From Parvularculaceae bacterium (GTDB lineage Bacteria > Pseudomonadota > Alphaproteobacteria > Caulobacterales > Parvularculaceae): a stretch of 33,805 nucleotides of DNA. Positions 1 through 9,083 of the stretch are shown here, one piece after another. Location: contig JAJFFW010000012.1 in the NCBI GenBank assembly GCA_021776435.1, forward strand, positions 1-33,805. Direction: 5' to 3'. The notes under the pieces were generated by a model. That model searched no databases and was not told where the DNA came from. It saw only the letters and a program-made list of their open reading frames with translations. The translations under genes and the position numbers were made by a program. Position 1 is the first letter of the stretch. Every line of letters starts with the position of its first letter.

Positions 1-60
1 CGGCGTCCCGGCTTTCGTCGGGATGAGCGGGGGCAACCGGTTTTCACCGGGCTAATCAAC
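1..60. repeat. Partial intergenic palindromic repeat at the window edge
   Basis: A short hairpin (TCCCG at 6-10 pairing with CGGGA at 19-23) is followed by GC-rich sequence with repeated ACCGG words. The sense of the hairpin resembles the 'CATCCCGACGAAAGCCGGGAC' type of dispersed repeat common in alphaproteobacterial intergenic DNA. It lies just past the 3' end of the minus-strand transporter gene and might also help end its transcription. The element is cut by the window edge, so its full form cannot be judged. Confidence 0.35.
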
Positions 61-100
61 CGGAAATATTAGCTCCCTGTCAACTCGAAGACAAACGCTG

Positions 101-1447
101 TTAGGCCCCACCAAAATGCGCCATTAACCCCAACACTAAAATCACCAACACCCCGACGGGCGCCAGGTAGCGCACGATGGCGCGCCACACTTTGAACATG
201 CGCTCGCTTAGACCTGGCAATTCGCCGCGCATGATGGTGCGCGAGGCGATCCAACCGGCAAACACAGCGATTAAAAACCCGCCAACCGGCATGGCGATGC
301 TGCCAGCGGTAAAGTCGATCCACTCACTTAGAGGGGGGATTATTATGCTTGCCCCGCCGACGGCCCAGGCGAAGGCGCCGAGCACGATAACGGATGTCAG
401 GCGCTTCATCCCCAATTGTTCCTCGCCGACGACGGAGGCCAGCATCAACATCGAAATTGACGAGGTCAGCGCCGCGATAAAGGCGAGGAAGAAAAAGGCG
501 CCGCCAATGAGTGAGCCATTCGGCATCTGCGAAAACGCCGCCGGCATCGCGTTGAAGATCAGCCCCATACCTGCCGCCGGATCAAGATCAAAAGCGAAGA
601 CAATCGGGAAAATCATCAGGCCCGCGACAATCGCGACGAGCGTGTCCGAGGCCGCGATGATCGCGCCATTAGCGGCGATGTCCTCATCCTTATCGAGGAA
701 GGCCCCATAGGTGAGCATTGCCGCGCCGCCAACAGCAAGCGAGAAAAACGCCTGCCCCAGTGCGGCGAGCACGACGTCAGGGGTCAGTTCTGAAAAGCGC
801 GGCGTAAAAAGATAGGTGAGGGCTTCTGCAGTTGCCCCGGTCGCGAGCGCATAGACCGACAGCGCCGCCAGCATGACGAAAAATAATGGCATCAAGATAA
901 CGGTGAACCGCTCGATACCGGCATGGAGTCCGCGCGCCACGATGAATATCGTCAACGCCATAAATATCGACTGCCAGAAGAAGGCCTGCATGGGTCCGGC
1001 ATAGAGCGTGCCGCCCTGCGCCAGCGCCTCAGCGCCGCTCGCGAACTCTCCCAAAAACCCCATAGCGGAAAAGGCCATGACTTTGCCTGCGATCACGCCA
1101 TAGATCGTCAGCACCAGATAGCTCGCCAGAACGCCGATCAGGCCGACAACGCCCCAGAGTGACGAACGCCCGGCGTCTCGCGCAATGCTTTTGGTTGATC
1201 CGATTGCTGACAGACCCTTATGGCGCCCAACCGCTAGCTCTCCAAGCATGACGGGGAACACGACGACAGCAACACAAATAAGATAGATGATGACAAAAGC
1301 CGATCCGCCATTCTGTCCGGTCTGGAATGGAAAGCGCCAGAGATTGCCAAGTCCAACGGCCGCGCCGATCGACGCCATCAAAAATGCAAAGCGCGATGAC
1401 CATTGGCGTTTTTGGGCGCCGGAAGCGCCATCACCGGATTCCGCCAT
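101..1447 (-). CDS. Sodium-dependent transporter, neurotransmitter:sodium symporter (SNF) family
   Basis: This 448-residue membrane protein belongs to the NSS/SNF family of Na+-coupled amino-acid or amine symporters in the inner membrane. After a short basic N-terminus it shows the family's hallmark first helix: GAAVGLGNLWRFPF followed by QNGGSAF (about residues 28-50), whose unwound part binds Na+ and substrate in LeuT. Some eleven or twelve further hydrophobic stretches follow to the C-terminus (VLVILVLGLMAHFGG), and the length is typical of bacterial members. The substrate cannot be told from sequence. It stands alone on the minus strand, with about 290 bases separating it from the divergent peptidase gene. 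The family call is secure; the substrate is unknown. Confidence 0.93.
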   Translation of the reverse strand: MAESGDGASGAQKRQWSSRFAFLMASIGAAVGLGNLWRFPFQTGQNGGSAFVIIYLICVAVVVFPVMLGELAVGRHKGLSAIGSTKSIARDAGRSSLWGVVGLIGVLASYLVLTIYGVIAGKVMAFSAMGFLGEFASGAEALAQGGTLYAGPMQAFFWQSIFMALTIFIVARGLHAGIERFTVILMPLFFVMLAALSVYALATGATAEALTYLFTPRFSELTPDVVLAALGQAFFSLAVGGAAMLTYGAFLDKDEDIAANGAIIAASDTLVAIVAGLMIFPIVFAFDLDPAAGMGLIFNAMPAAFSQMPNGSLIGGAFFFLAFIAALTSSISMLMLASVVGEEQLGMKRLTSVIVLGAFAWAVGGASIIIPPLSEWIDFTAGSIAMPVGGFLIAVFAGWIASRTIMRGELPGLSERMFKVWRAIVRYLAPVGVLVILVLGLMAHFGGA

Positions 1448-1737
1448 GGTTATTCTCCATCTCTCTTCGAATGGCGGGCGCCCAAGTCCAGCCTAGTTAT
1501 TGTCATTGCATTTTTTGGCACGTATCGCGCCAATAGCATAGATGTCTGGGGGCCTACGTCATGAAGCTTCTGCTCATCTTGCTGTCTTCGCTGCCTCCCT
1601 TTAGGGTTCAGCGACAGCCAGCGCCGTTATAATTTTCAAAATGTTGCGAAACGGTTCTGAATTCTTTTTTGCTGCGTTTCCGAAGGAAGGCCTCTGATCG
1701 CTTCCCTGAGAACGCTTTTGATTGTTGAGGGGCCTTC
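1448..1737. other. Divergent intergenic region, transporter / M1 peptidase
   Basis: This gap holds the upstream regions of both flanking genes. A good ribosome binding site (GAGGGG) lies just before the ATG at 1738 of the peptidase. I see no convincing sigma-70 hexamer pair or large palindrome, and the possible reading frames here have no recognisable protein character. Confidence 0.4.
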
Positions 1738-3672
1738 ATGAATTTTACCAGCACAGCATCGATCATCGCGCTTGGCGCTGTTCTTGGACTTTCTGCTTGT
1801 TCCGGTGAGCAGAACACGCAAGCGCCGTCTGCGGTAAATGAAAAAGCAGATGGAGCAGGGGCCGAAGCGAATACACCGACATGGCCGGTCAGCGAGGCGA
1901 TCGATGCGTTCACGCACGCCAATTACAATGATGTCCGGGTCACCAATGTCGATCTCGATCTGGACGTTCTGTTCGATGAGAAGGTTCTTGACGGTACGGC
2001 TGAAATCGATTTTGAGCGCCTCAATGCGGACGCCGTGACGCTCGTCTTGGACGCCAACGACCTGACGATTGCGTCTGTAGACGCATTGGTGAACGGCGAT
2101 TGGGCGCCGACCGATTACACGATGGGGCCGGACGATGCTTCAGTCGGATCGCGCTTCGAAATTAAATTGCCTGATGGGGCTGACAAAGTGCGTGTCGCCT
2201 ATCGAACGAGTCCGGAGGCCGAGGGTCTGCAATGGTTGTCGCCTGCGCAGACCGCAGGCAAGACACACCCGTTCTTGTTCTCGCAGAACCAGCCGTTTTT
2301 TGCGCGCACCATGGCGCCTCTGCAAGATACGCCCGCTGTGCGGATGACGTATTCAGCGACTTTACGCACGCCGCCAGAATTGCTTGCTTTGATGAGTGCG
2401 CGCCAAGACGAAGAGGGTGTTCGGGACGGCGATTATACTTTTGATATGGCGCAGCCCATTCCATCCTATCTTTTAGCGATCGTCGTCGGTGATATCGAAT
2501 TCAAAGCAATCAACGATCATATCGGGGTCTATGCGGAGCGCGATATTCTCACCGCCGCCGCCGAAGAGTTCGAAGACACGCCTGCAATGGAACAAGCGAA
2601 CGCTGCACTTTACGGACCTTATCGCTGGGCGCGTTACGACATGATGGTGTTGCCGCCAAGCTTTCCGTTTGGTGGCATGGAAAACCCGCGGCTTTCCTTC
2701 CTGACGCCGACTCTGATCGCCGGAGACAAGAGCCTTACGAATGTTGTAGCTCATGAACTGGCGCATTCCTGGTCTGGCAATCTCGTCACCAATGCGACAT
2801 GGCGTGACGCCTGGCTTAATGAAGGCTTCACGTCCTATGTCGAAAACCGTGTCATGGAAGCGCTGTATGGCGAAGAACGCGCCGTAATGGAACGGTCGCT
2901 TGATCTGGCGAGCCTGAAAAGGGATATGGCTGACGCTGAGCGTCCGGAACTGACCGCTTTGAAAATGCCTGCTGATCTTGGCCATCCTGATGACGCCTTC
3001 AGTCAGGTGTCTTATGCGGGCGGTATGTTTTTCCTCAAGCTTTTGGAAGAGCGTTTTGGTCGCGATACATTTGACGCGTTTGTCCGGGAATATTTCAACC
3101 ATTTCGCATTCCAGAGCATCACAACGGAAGACTTCCTCACCTATTTTGAGAAAAATTTATGGGCGATGAATCCAGACGCTGTCACGAAATCGGAAATCGA
3201 CGCCTGGGTTTATGAGCCAGGGCTGCCAGACACCGTGGAAAATCCGCACTCGGATGCATTTGAAAACGTTTCAGCGCAACAAGCCGCGTGGTTAGCAGGC
3301 GGTGCGGTGGAGTCTATCGAAAGCGCCGGGTGGACAACCCATGAATGGCTGCATTTCCTCAACACATTACCGGCGGAGATGACACTTGATCAGTTCACGA
3401 CGCTTGACGCACAGTATTCTCTCAGTCAATCGCAGAATGCGGAAACTGCTTTTGCCTGGTTCATGAAAGCAATCGCTGCTGACTATGGGCCGGCATTTGA
3501 GCCTCTTGATGCGTTTCTCATGCGGGTGGGTCGGGGCAAGTTCATCTACCGGCTTTATCAAACGCTTGTTGATAATGACCGCCGTGACTGGGCGACAGGT
3601 GTTTATTCCAGAGCGCGTCCCGGCTATCACCCGATCGCGCAGCGGCGCATTGATGCGATATTTGCGGGGTAG
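1738..3672 (+). CDS. M1 family metallopeptidase, leukotriene-A4-hydrolase-like aminopeptidase, lipoprotein
   Basis: This is a zinc aminopeptidase of 644 residues. The N-terminus is a lipoprotein signal with lipobox LSAC, lipidated Cys at residue 21, so the mature enzyme should be anchored in the envelope. The substrate-binding motif GGMEN lies near residues 312-316. The zinc site is HELAH with H339, E340 and H343, and the third ligand is E362 in NEGF, exactly the HEXXH-X18-E spacing of M1. The C-terminal third matches the helical LTA4-hydrolase-type domain and ends in the family-like YHPIAQRRI. The start is supported by GAGGGG a few bases upstream. It probably trims N-terminal residues from peptides in the periplasm. 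It is a single gene converging on the paraoxonase-like gene, with a palindromic repeat in between. Confidence 0.93.
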   Translation: MNFTSTASIIALGAVLGLSACSGEQNTQAPSAVNEKADGAGAEANTPTWPVSEAIDAFTHANYNDVRVTNVDLDLDVLFDEKVLDGTAEIDFERLNADAVTLVLDANDLTIASVDALVNGDWAPTDYTMGPDDASVGSRFEIKLPDGADKVRVAYRTSPEAEGLQWLSPAQTAGKTHPFLFSQNQPFFARTMAPLQDTPAVRMTYSATLRTPPELLALMSARQDEEGVRDGDYTFDMAQPIPSYLLAIVVGDIEFKAINDHIGVYAERDILTAAAEEFEDTPAMEQANAALYGPYRWARYDMMVLPPSFPFGGMENPRLSFLTPTLIAGDKSLTNVVAHELAHSWSGNLVTNATWRDAWLNEGFTSYVENRVMEALYGEERAVMERSLDLASLKRDMADAERPELTALKMPADLGHPDDAFSQVSYAGGMFFLKLLEERFGRDTFDAFVREYFNHFAFQSITTEDFLTYFEKNLWAMNPDAVTKSEIDAWVYEPGLPDTVENPHSDAFENVSAQQAAWLAGGAVESIESAGWTTHEWLHFLNTLPAEMTLDQFTTLDAQYSLSQSQNAETAFAWFMKAIAADYGPAFEPLDAFLMRVGRGKFIYRLYQTLVDNDRRDWATGVYSRARPGYHPIAQRRIDAIFAG

Positions 3673-3705
3673 ACGTAAGATCACCGACTCATAAATAAGA
3701 TTCTG

Positions 3706-3880
3706 GTCATCCCGGACGCTACTCGCGCCCAAAAACCGAAGGTTTTGGCTTGCACGTGTTCGATCCGGGATCCAGAGCCATTTGCTCCGTACTCACCGCT
3801 CTGGATCCCGGATAGTTCGAAAACAGAGGCGAAATCAGAGATTTCGATGTTTTCGGCTTCCGGGAAGACGGGTAATGTGC
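3706..3880. repeat. Composite palindromic intergenic repeat (three hairpins)
   Basis: The element opens with CATCCCGGA and closes with TCCGGGAAGACG, giving an outer imperfect palindrome. Inside are three hairpins: AAAACC/GGTTTT (3732-3737, 3741-3746), a perfect 16-bp stem around GGATCC (3763-3778 with 3798-3813), and CGAAATC/GATTTCG (3830-3836, 3840-3846). It sits between two convergent genes, so it may also end transcription from both sides. It resembles dispersed repeats known from many alphaproteobacterial genomes; the copy number here cannot be seen. Confidence 0.75.
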
Positions 3881-3887
3881 AGGAAAC

Positions 3888-4946
3888 CTACAGCGGACAG
3901 ACCATGACATGGCCGTCGAAGACCGCGCCAACGATCAATGTGTCAGCGGTGGCGGCGCCGACGGAAGAGCCATTGATCTCTCCGTTGATGGAGATAAAAA
4001 CATCTTTGCTCTCGCCCGTTTCAGGGTTGATCCGCACGACATGTGAAGGCGCAATAGCAGAGGCGTCCTTGGCGTGCGCTAGGAAGTCGAACACTTTTGA
4101 ATGCCCACCAACCCATAAGGCGCCGTCTGTCGCCACTTCTACATTATCCGGGCCGGTTCCAACCTTCAGGTTTTTGAGATGCGTAAGCGCCCCGGTCTCA
4201 ATGTCGCGCCGATAAACGCCGATACGACGCTTCAGGAACTCGACGATGTAAATTGTTTCTCCGTCAGCGGATTTGTTGATGCCATTCGCGTATACGAGAT
4301 GATCCTGGATGATACGGCCACGCTCGCCGTCAAAGTAGACCGCACTGGCAAAGGGTAACGCCAGATAAGCCTCAAGCGAGGCCATCACGCCTGTTTCATA
4401 ACCGCGATCATTGGTGGCGTAGAATTGACGGGGGCCGACGCCGACGACATCATTGGGTGAGTGCATGGCGTCAAAAGAAACGCTTTCGAGGTGGGTGAGT
4501 GCGCCATTCTCGGCGACGTCAAAGATCTCAATGAACTCTCCACCCGCCGTTGGGTGGTTCACAACGAAGAGGCGTTGCTCTCCGTCGTCACCGCGCCATA
4601 GGCTGAGGCCGTGGGGTAGAAAATCTTCAAATCCTTCCGGGGAGACTCGGCGTAATGTCGAAGGGTCGTTGATGTCAAAGGCGTAAATTCCATTTGTTGG
4701 TGCGGTTCCCTCGTGGCCCGTCTCGTTATACCAGTCACGTCGATTGGCGGCGGAGATATAGGCCAGGTTCGTTATCGGATCGATGGTCACGTCCTCGGTT
4801 CCCGGCGCCACATCGACACGTCTGCACTGATCGACCAGTGTGGATTCAAGATTGGCGAAGACACCTGACGCCGGAATAATGTTCGATAGGAAATAGATGC
4901 CGAGCGCCAAAACCAGGAACCCAATGAATCCAATCGCGTACCGCAT
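3888..4946 (-). CDS. SMP-30/paraoxonase-like beta-propeller protein (putative arylesterase)
   Basis: The protein has 352 residues from the chosen ATG. One hydrophobic N-terminal segment (about residues 3-22) suggests export or membrane anchoring. The body has the character of the paraoxonase/arylesterase six-bladed propeller: DVTIDPITNLAYISA, HSPNDVV (the Asn of the calcium site lies in such a motif in PON1), YATNDRG, NGINKSADG and GPDNVE. PON-type enzymes hydrolyse lactones and aryl esters using bound calcium. The ATG at 4946 follows GGGAGG at good spacing; the frame can be extended only to a weaker TTG at 4958. It stands alone, convergent with the peptidase. Fold family is fairly secure; lactonase or arylesterase activity is inference. 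Confidence 0.8.
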   Translation of the reverse strand: MRYAIGFIGFLVLALGIYFLSNIIPASGVFANLESTLVDQCRRVDVAPGTEDVTIDPITNLAYISAANRRDWYNETGHEGTAPTNGIYAFDINDPSTLRRVSPEGFEDFLPHGLSLWRGDDGEQRLFVVNHPTAGGEFIEIFDVAENGALTHLESVSFDAMHSPNDVVGVGPRQFYATNDRGYETGVMASLEAYLALPFASAVYFDGERGRIIQDHLVYANGINKSADGETIYIVEFLKRRIGVYRRDIETGALTHLKNLKVGTGPDNVEVATDGALWVGGHSKVFDFLAHAKDASAIAPSHVVRINPETGESKDVFISINGEINGSSVGAATADTLIVGAVFDGHVMVCPL

Positions 4947-5176
4947 GCGCCCTCCCAAATGGTGCGTTGAGCCTCGCCACCGATAGAAATCTACGCCAGT
5001 CGAGCCCTAACGCGTCAGCGTGTCAAAATTCATGAGCGTGTGCAACGCTCTTGCGCAGGCATTGACCGACTGATCGGCGAGGTCATCAACCCGCCCGGGG
5101 ATGTCTGACGCAAAGGAAAGGAGGAGGATATCGAACTGCTCTAGATATGGTGAGCGAGCGCCGTTAAACAGCAGGC

Positions 5177-6109
5177 ATGATGTTGCGAATTTCTCCTGAG
5201 TCTCTCCGCCTTGGTTTTGGCTGCTCCGGCGCGTGGGGCATGAATTGGTTTTCCCGGCGCAAGGCGATTGGACTTATTCACCAGGCAGTCGATCTTGGAG
5301 TTCGTTGTTTTGACACGTCAACGCATTATTGCGGCGGCGAGGCTGAGCGGCGTCTCGGCGCGGCGCTTAAAGATATCAGCAGCGACGATATTTTTATCAG
5401 CACCAAGACCGGTACGGGGGCTGATCGACGTGGGCGCACTTATAAGGATTTTTCCGAAGCGGCTATTCGCGAGGATGTGGAGACCAGCTTAAAGCGTCTC
5501 GATCGCGAGCGGCTGGACCTGCTTTACCTCCACGGACCCTCTACGCGCCAGATAGACGATACCCGTGCGGTGCTCTCTCGTCTGAAGGAAGAGGGCAAGA
5601 TCGCCGCCATCGGTGTGTGCGGCGCCGGGACCGAACTGGAGCATGCGGTGAACGAGGGTGCGGCGGATGTTATCATGGGCGTTTATAATCTCTTCCAGCG
5701 CGCCCATGGACCGGTCTTCGCGCTTGCGGCGCAAAAGGGTGTCGGTGTGGTTGCGATCGCGCCGCTAGCCCAGGGGCTTTACCGTAAGGATCTCTTTCTG
5801 CCACGCTCGATTGCCGATCTTTGGACGGTGGCGCGTGCGATTGTGAACAAACAAGACACGCTTTCCCGCGCTCGGGGCCAAGCGGCTCAAGCTCTTCATG
5901 AAATGAGCGGGCTGACCGCAGCCCAGGCGGCCCTCGGCTTCACGCTGGCCAACTCCCATATCGATATGGCCATTACAACGACCACAAGACCGCGCCATCT
6001 CGCTGACAGTGCTGCGATCGCAGATCAAGCGCTGACACAAGACCAAAAAGCGCATCTGGAAACGCTGGCGGATGCGCTCGCCCTTGACCGGAACACACCG
6101 GACGCATAG
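5177..6109 (+). CDS. Aldo/keto reductase
   Basis: This 310-residue protein is an NADPH-dependent oxidoreductase of the AKR superfamily, with a TIM-barrel fold. Visible family landmarks are LGFGCSGAWG at the N-terminus, GVRCFDTSTHYCGGEAERRLG (catalytic Asp and Tyr), ISTKTGTG (catalytic Lys) and LDLLYLHGPS (catalytic His). The C-terminal cofactor part is less typical: ALGFTLANSHIDMAITTTTRPRHL takes the place of the usual L-x-x-P-x-x-x-S/T-x-I-x-G pattern. Length is normal for the family. The gene starts with a double ATG and is followed after 25 bases by the glutaredoxin gene, so the two may be co-transcribed. The substrate is unknown. Confidence 0.88.
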   Translation: MMLRISPESLRLGFGCSGAWGMNWFSRRKAIGLIHQAVDLGVRCFDTSTHYCGGEAERRLGAALKDISSDDIFISTKTGTGADRRGRTYKDFSEAAIREDVETSLKRLDRERLDLLYLHGPSTRQIDDTRAVLSRLKEEGKIAAIGVCGAGTELEHAVNEGAADVIMGVYNLFQRAHGPVFALAAQKGVGVVAIAPLAQGLYRKDLFLPRSIADLWTVARAIVNKQDTLSRARGQAAQALHEMSGLTAAQAALGFTLANSHIDMAITTTTRPRHLADSAAIADQALTQDQKAHLETLADALALDRNTPDA

Positions 6110-6134
6110 CTAACACCTACAAACGGAGATCATT

Positions 6135-6470
6135 ATGAGCGACAACCCTGCCTTCGCTGACATCAAGACCAAAATCGACGCCAATCCGGTCATGCTCTTC
6201 ATGAAGGGGACGCCGCAATTCCCACAATGCGGGTTTTCGGCCGCGGTGGTGCAAATGCTCGATTATCTCGGCGTCGATTACGGCACAGAGAATGTGCTCG
6301 CCTCTGATGAATTACGCCAAAATATCAAAGACTTCTCGAATTGGCCGACGGTGCCGCAACTCTACGTCAAAGGCGAGTTCGTCGGCGGTTCCGATATCGT
6401 CCGCGAAATGTTTGAAAATGGCGAGCTGCGCACCTTCTTTGAAAATAAAGGCGTGCCGGTCGCTGCCTAA
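6135..6470 (+). CDS. grxD: Grx4-type monothiol glutaredoxin
   Basis: The product is a 111-residue single-domain monothiol glutaredoxin. It has the CGFS active site in the stretch [14 protein letters not shown], preceded by MLFMKGTP, and the glutathione-binding elements [20 protein letters not shown]. Proteins of this class bind a 2Fe-2S cluster with glutathione as a dimer and hand clusters on, or sense them with BolA proteins. No bolA gene is adjacent here, although in many alphaproteobacteria the pair is neighbouring. GGAG lies before the ATG. It follows the aldo/keto reductase by 25 bases, and downstream is a REP/transposase scar. Confidence 0.95.
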   Translation: MSDNPAFADIKTKIDANPVMLFMKGTPQFPQCGFSAAVVQMLDYLGVDYGTENVLASDELRQNIKDFSNWPTVPQLYVKGEFVGGSDIVREMFENGELRTFFENKGVPVAA

Positions 6471-6553
6471 GGGTCGTTTTCGGGCGGTTGTGTGTCGAAA
6501 ACCATGACACTATTGGTAACAGTGTTAAGTTGTCGCCGAGATAGAACATGTGG

Positions 6554-6580
6554 GGTGCATCAACCGAAGGGCGATGCACC
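6554..6580 (+). repeat. REP-like 27-bp hairpin, left copy
   Basis: GGTGCATC (6554-6561) pairs perfectly with GATGCACC (6573-6580) around an 11-base loop. The full 27-bp unit recurs as its exact reverse complement at 6876-6902, so the two copies bracket the broken transposase. Confidence 0.85.
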
Positions 6581-6622
6581 ATTCCTCTCAACAGACCGCA
6601 CGGCGGAAGTGAAGCGATACAC

Positions 6623-6896
6623 ATGCCCAACTACCGACGATTGCGTGTTCCGGGCGGCGCATTTTTCTTCACGGTCTCAACTTGCTTGACCGGTCAAGTC
6701 GGCTATTGACGCGCCATGTCGATCTTCTGCGGCGCGCTTACGCCGCGGTTCGCCGCGGACCGGCCGTTCGAGACTGAAGCATGGGCTCGTCACGAACCCC
6801 GACGACTGGCTGTATTCAACGTGGCATAAATACAAGAAGGCATTCGGCAAACCACTGAAACCCTCGACAAAAGGTGGTGCATCGCCCTTCGGTTGA
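6623..6896 (+). pseudogene. REP-associated tyrosine transposase (RAYT) remnant
   Basis: Three pieces of a RAYT (Y1/IS200-like transposase) can be read in three different frames. The N-terminus MPNYRRLRVPGGAFFFTVST begins at 6623 and stops at 6707. LLTRHVDLLRRAYAAVRR begins at 6703 and stops at 6775. The C-terminus KHGLVTNPDDWLYSTWHKY begins at 6777 and ends at 6896. RAYTs are usually around 150-200 residues; the middle carrying the HUH metal site and the catalytic tyrosine is missing. The last codons run into the right-hand REP copy. It was a single-strand transposase that mobilised or maintained the REP hairpins; it cannot work now. Confidence 0.85.
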
Positions 6897-6902
6897 TGCA
6901 CC
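6876..6902 (-). repeat. REP-like 27-bp hairpin, right copy
   Basis: This is the exact reverse complement of the unit at 6554-6580, with arms GGTGCATC and GATGCACC. Inverted pairs of this kind flanking a RAYT gene are the usual arrangement for REP elements and their transposases. Confidence 0.85.
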
Positions 6903-7178
6903 CTACTTGCTTGCTTCCGTGTGGCTTTCAAAGACGCCCACGAAGAAGGTCACCGTTTGTTGAAATACGAAGCTGTGCCAGCAGATGGATCGAAAGGGCG
7001 GTTTTCAGAATACCGGGCCTACATGGCTGTTTGAGGAGATTGTCTTGCCCCCTTATAACTGATCCACAATTAGTAAATTTTACTAAATCGTATTCGAACT
7101 ATCTGCGCACAACCTCAATTGTGCAGAAAATTCAACCCTTTGATTTAAATTGGATTTCCCCCTTTTCTGCGGACCGTC
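6903..7178. other. Intergenic stretch with a short orphan reading frame (6921-7034)
   Basis: On the plus strand a 38-codon frame from a GTG at 6921 to the TGA at 7032 has protein-like composition: it includes FKDAHEEGHRLLKYEAV and ends GRFSEYRAYMAV. It has no good ribosome site, and open sequence continues upstream to the REP copy. It therefore looks like the 3' tail of a gene cut off by the REP/transposase event. I do not recognise the family. The rest, 7035-7178, is AT-rich and I see nothing further in it. Confidence 0.35.
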
Positions 7179-9083
7179 TTACCCTTTCAAATAGCCTCTA
7201 CTCTCCAGGTATTCGACGATGGTAGTCGCCGCATCGGGCGCGGGAACTTCTGACGTGTCGAGCACCAGTTCGGCGTTACGCGGCGATTCGTATGCGCTGT
7301 CGATGCCGGTGAAGTGTTTGATCTCGCCGCGCCGCGCCTTGGCGTAAAGTCCTTTCACATCGCGCTGTTCGCAAACCTCCAACGGTGTCGAAACGAAAAC
7401 TTCGATAAACTCTCCGTCCTCCAACAAATCGCGCGCCATGCGCCGCTCGCTTGCGAAAGGCGAAATGAACGAGACCAGCACGATGAGGCCGGCGTCGACC
7501 ATCAGTTTTGCGGTCTCGCCGACCCGTCGGATATTCTCGACCCGGTCGGCGTCGGTAAAGCCGAGATCATTGTTGAGGCCGTGGCGCACATTATCGCCGT
7601 CAAGCGTATAGGTGTGGCGCCCCAGATCATGCAGGCGCTTTTCAACCAGATTGGCGACAGTAGATTTGCCGGAGCCTGACAACCCGGTGAACCAAAGCAC
7701 GCAGGGGCGCTGGTGTTTGGCGGCGGCGCGCGCCGGTTTGTGAATTTCGAGATCCTGCCAGTGGACGTTTTGCGCCCGGCGCAGCGAGAAATCGATCATG
7801 CCGGCGCCGATTGTCGTATTCGTGCGTTTGTCGATTAAGATGAAACCACCGGTCTTTCGATTGTCGGTATAAGGATCGAAGGCGATCGGGTGGCTGGTGG
7901 AGACATTACAAAACCCGACTTCGTTCAGCTCCAGGGTTTTGCCGGACTGGTGGTCGAGCGTGTTGACGTTGATCTTGTGTTTGAGCTCGGTGACGGTCGC
8001 CGGCACGAGGCGGTTTGCGGTTTTTAGAAAATATTGCCGCCCCGGGAACAAGACTTCGTCATGCATCCAGAGGATATGCGCTGCGAACTGATCGGTTTGT
8101 TCTGCGGGTTTTTTCCCCTCGCAAATAATGTCGCCTCGACTGATGTCGATTTCATCGGCCAGGGTGAGGGTCACGGCCGTGTCCGCGCTCGCCTCGGGGA
8201 GGTCGCCATTCGCTGTTACGATCCGAGAGACAGTCGAGCGTTTGGCGGAAGGCAGCACAACGATATCGTCGCCCGGCCGCACGGTTCCACTGGAAATCGT
8301 TCCTGAAAACCCGCGAAAATTATGGTCGGGCCGGTTCACCCATTGCACGGGCATGCGGAAGGGTTGGCCGTTGAGGTCGGAGGCGACGTCGATGGTTTCG
8401 AGATAGGGCATCAGCGCGCAGCCGTGATACCATGGTGTGCGTATGCTTTTCGTCGCGATATTATCGCCGTCGAGTGCCGAGATCGGAACACACAAAATGG
8501 TTTCGAAACCGAGGGTCTTTGCAAAAGCTCTGTATTCCGTTTCGATTTTATCGAAGACAGTTTCGCTCTGATCAACCAGATCCATCTTGTTAATCGCCAC
8601 AACGATGTGACGAATGCCAAGCAATGAAGCGATATAGCTGTGACGTCTCGTCTGCGTGAGCACACCTTTTCGCGCATCGATCAGGATGATGGCGAGATCA
8701 GCCGTTGAGGCGCCGGTCGCCATGTTGCGCGTATATTGTTCATGGCCCGGCGTATCCGCGACAATGAACTTCCTCTTATCGGTAGAAAAGTAACGATAGG
8801 CGACGTCGATGGTGATGCCTTGTTCGCGCTCAGCGGCGAGGCCGTCTACCAACAAAGCAAAATCGATTTTCTCGCCTTGCGTGCCCTGTTTTTTGCTGTC
8901 GGATTCTAGCAGTGACAACTGATCTTCATAGATCAGTTTTGAGTCGTAGAGCAGCCTGCCGATGAGTGTGGACTTCCCATCGTCAACACTGCCGCAAGTG
9001 ATAAAACGCAGAAAGCTTTTGTTCTCGTGGGCGTCCAGATAGCCGAGAATGTCTTTTTCTATCAGGGCTGATTGGTGCGACAT
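7179..9083 (-). CDS. cysNC: Bifunctional sulfate adenylyltransferase subunit 1 / adenylylsulfate kinase (CysN-CysC fusion)
   Basis: This 634-residue enzyme joins two steps of assimilatory sulfate activation. The N-terminal part is the CysN GTPase that drives ATP sulfurylase: P-loop GSVDDGKST (residues 31-39), switch region [17 protein letters not shown], and NKMDLVDQ. Two beta-barrel domains follow. From about residue 455 comes APS kinase (CysC), with P-loop GLSGSGKST near residue 467, [21 protein letters not shown] and [17 protein letters not shown]; it phosphorylates APS to PAPS. Fusion is common in alphaproteobacteria and the length is normal. The first codon overlaps the end of cysD by one base, so the two are translated from one message. 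No cysH or cysI lies in the window. Confidence 0.97.
   Translation of the reverse strand: MSHQSALIEKDILGYLDAHENKSFLRFITCGSVDDGKSTLIGRLLYDSKLIYEDQLSLLESDSKKQGTQGEKIDFALLVDGLAAEREQGITIDVAYRYFSTDKRKFIVADTPGHEQYTRNMATGASTADLAIILIDARKGVLTQTRRHSYIASLLGIRHIVVAINKMDLVDQSETVFDKIETEYRAFAKTLGFETILCVPISALDGDNIATKSIRTPWYHGCALMPYLETIDVASDLNGQPFRMPVQWVNRPDHNFRGFSGTISSGTVRPGDDIVVLPSAKRSTVSRIVTANGDLPEASADTAVTLTLADEIDISRGDIICEGKKPAEQTDQFAAHILWMHDEVLFPGRQYFLKTANRLVPATVTELKHKINVNTLDHQSGKTLELNEVGFCNVSTSHPIAFDPYTDNRKTGGFILIDKRTNTTIGAGMIDFSLRRAQNVHWQDLEIHKPARAAAKHQRPCVLWFTGLSGSGKSTVANLVEKRLHDLGRHTYTLDGDNVRHGLNNDLGFTDADRVENIRRVGETAKLMVDAGLIVLVSFISPFASERRMARDLLEDGEFIEVFVSTPLEVCEQRDVKGLYAKARRGEIKHFTGIDSAYESPRNAELVLDTSEVPAPDAATTIVEYLESRGYLKG

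Noticed and set aside
177-710. 177-codon open frame on the plus strand inside the SNF transporter
   Set aside because: It lies wholly within a well-supported gene on the other strand, has low-complexity Ala/Pro/Ile composition typical of an antisense frame, and has no ribosome site.
2473-3102. 209-codon minus-strand frame inside the M1 peptidase gene
   Set aside because: It is antisense to the zinc-site region of a clear gene and shows no family character.
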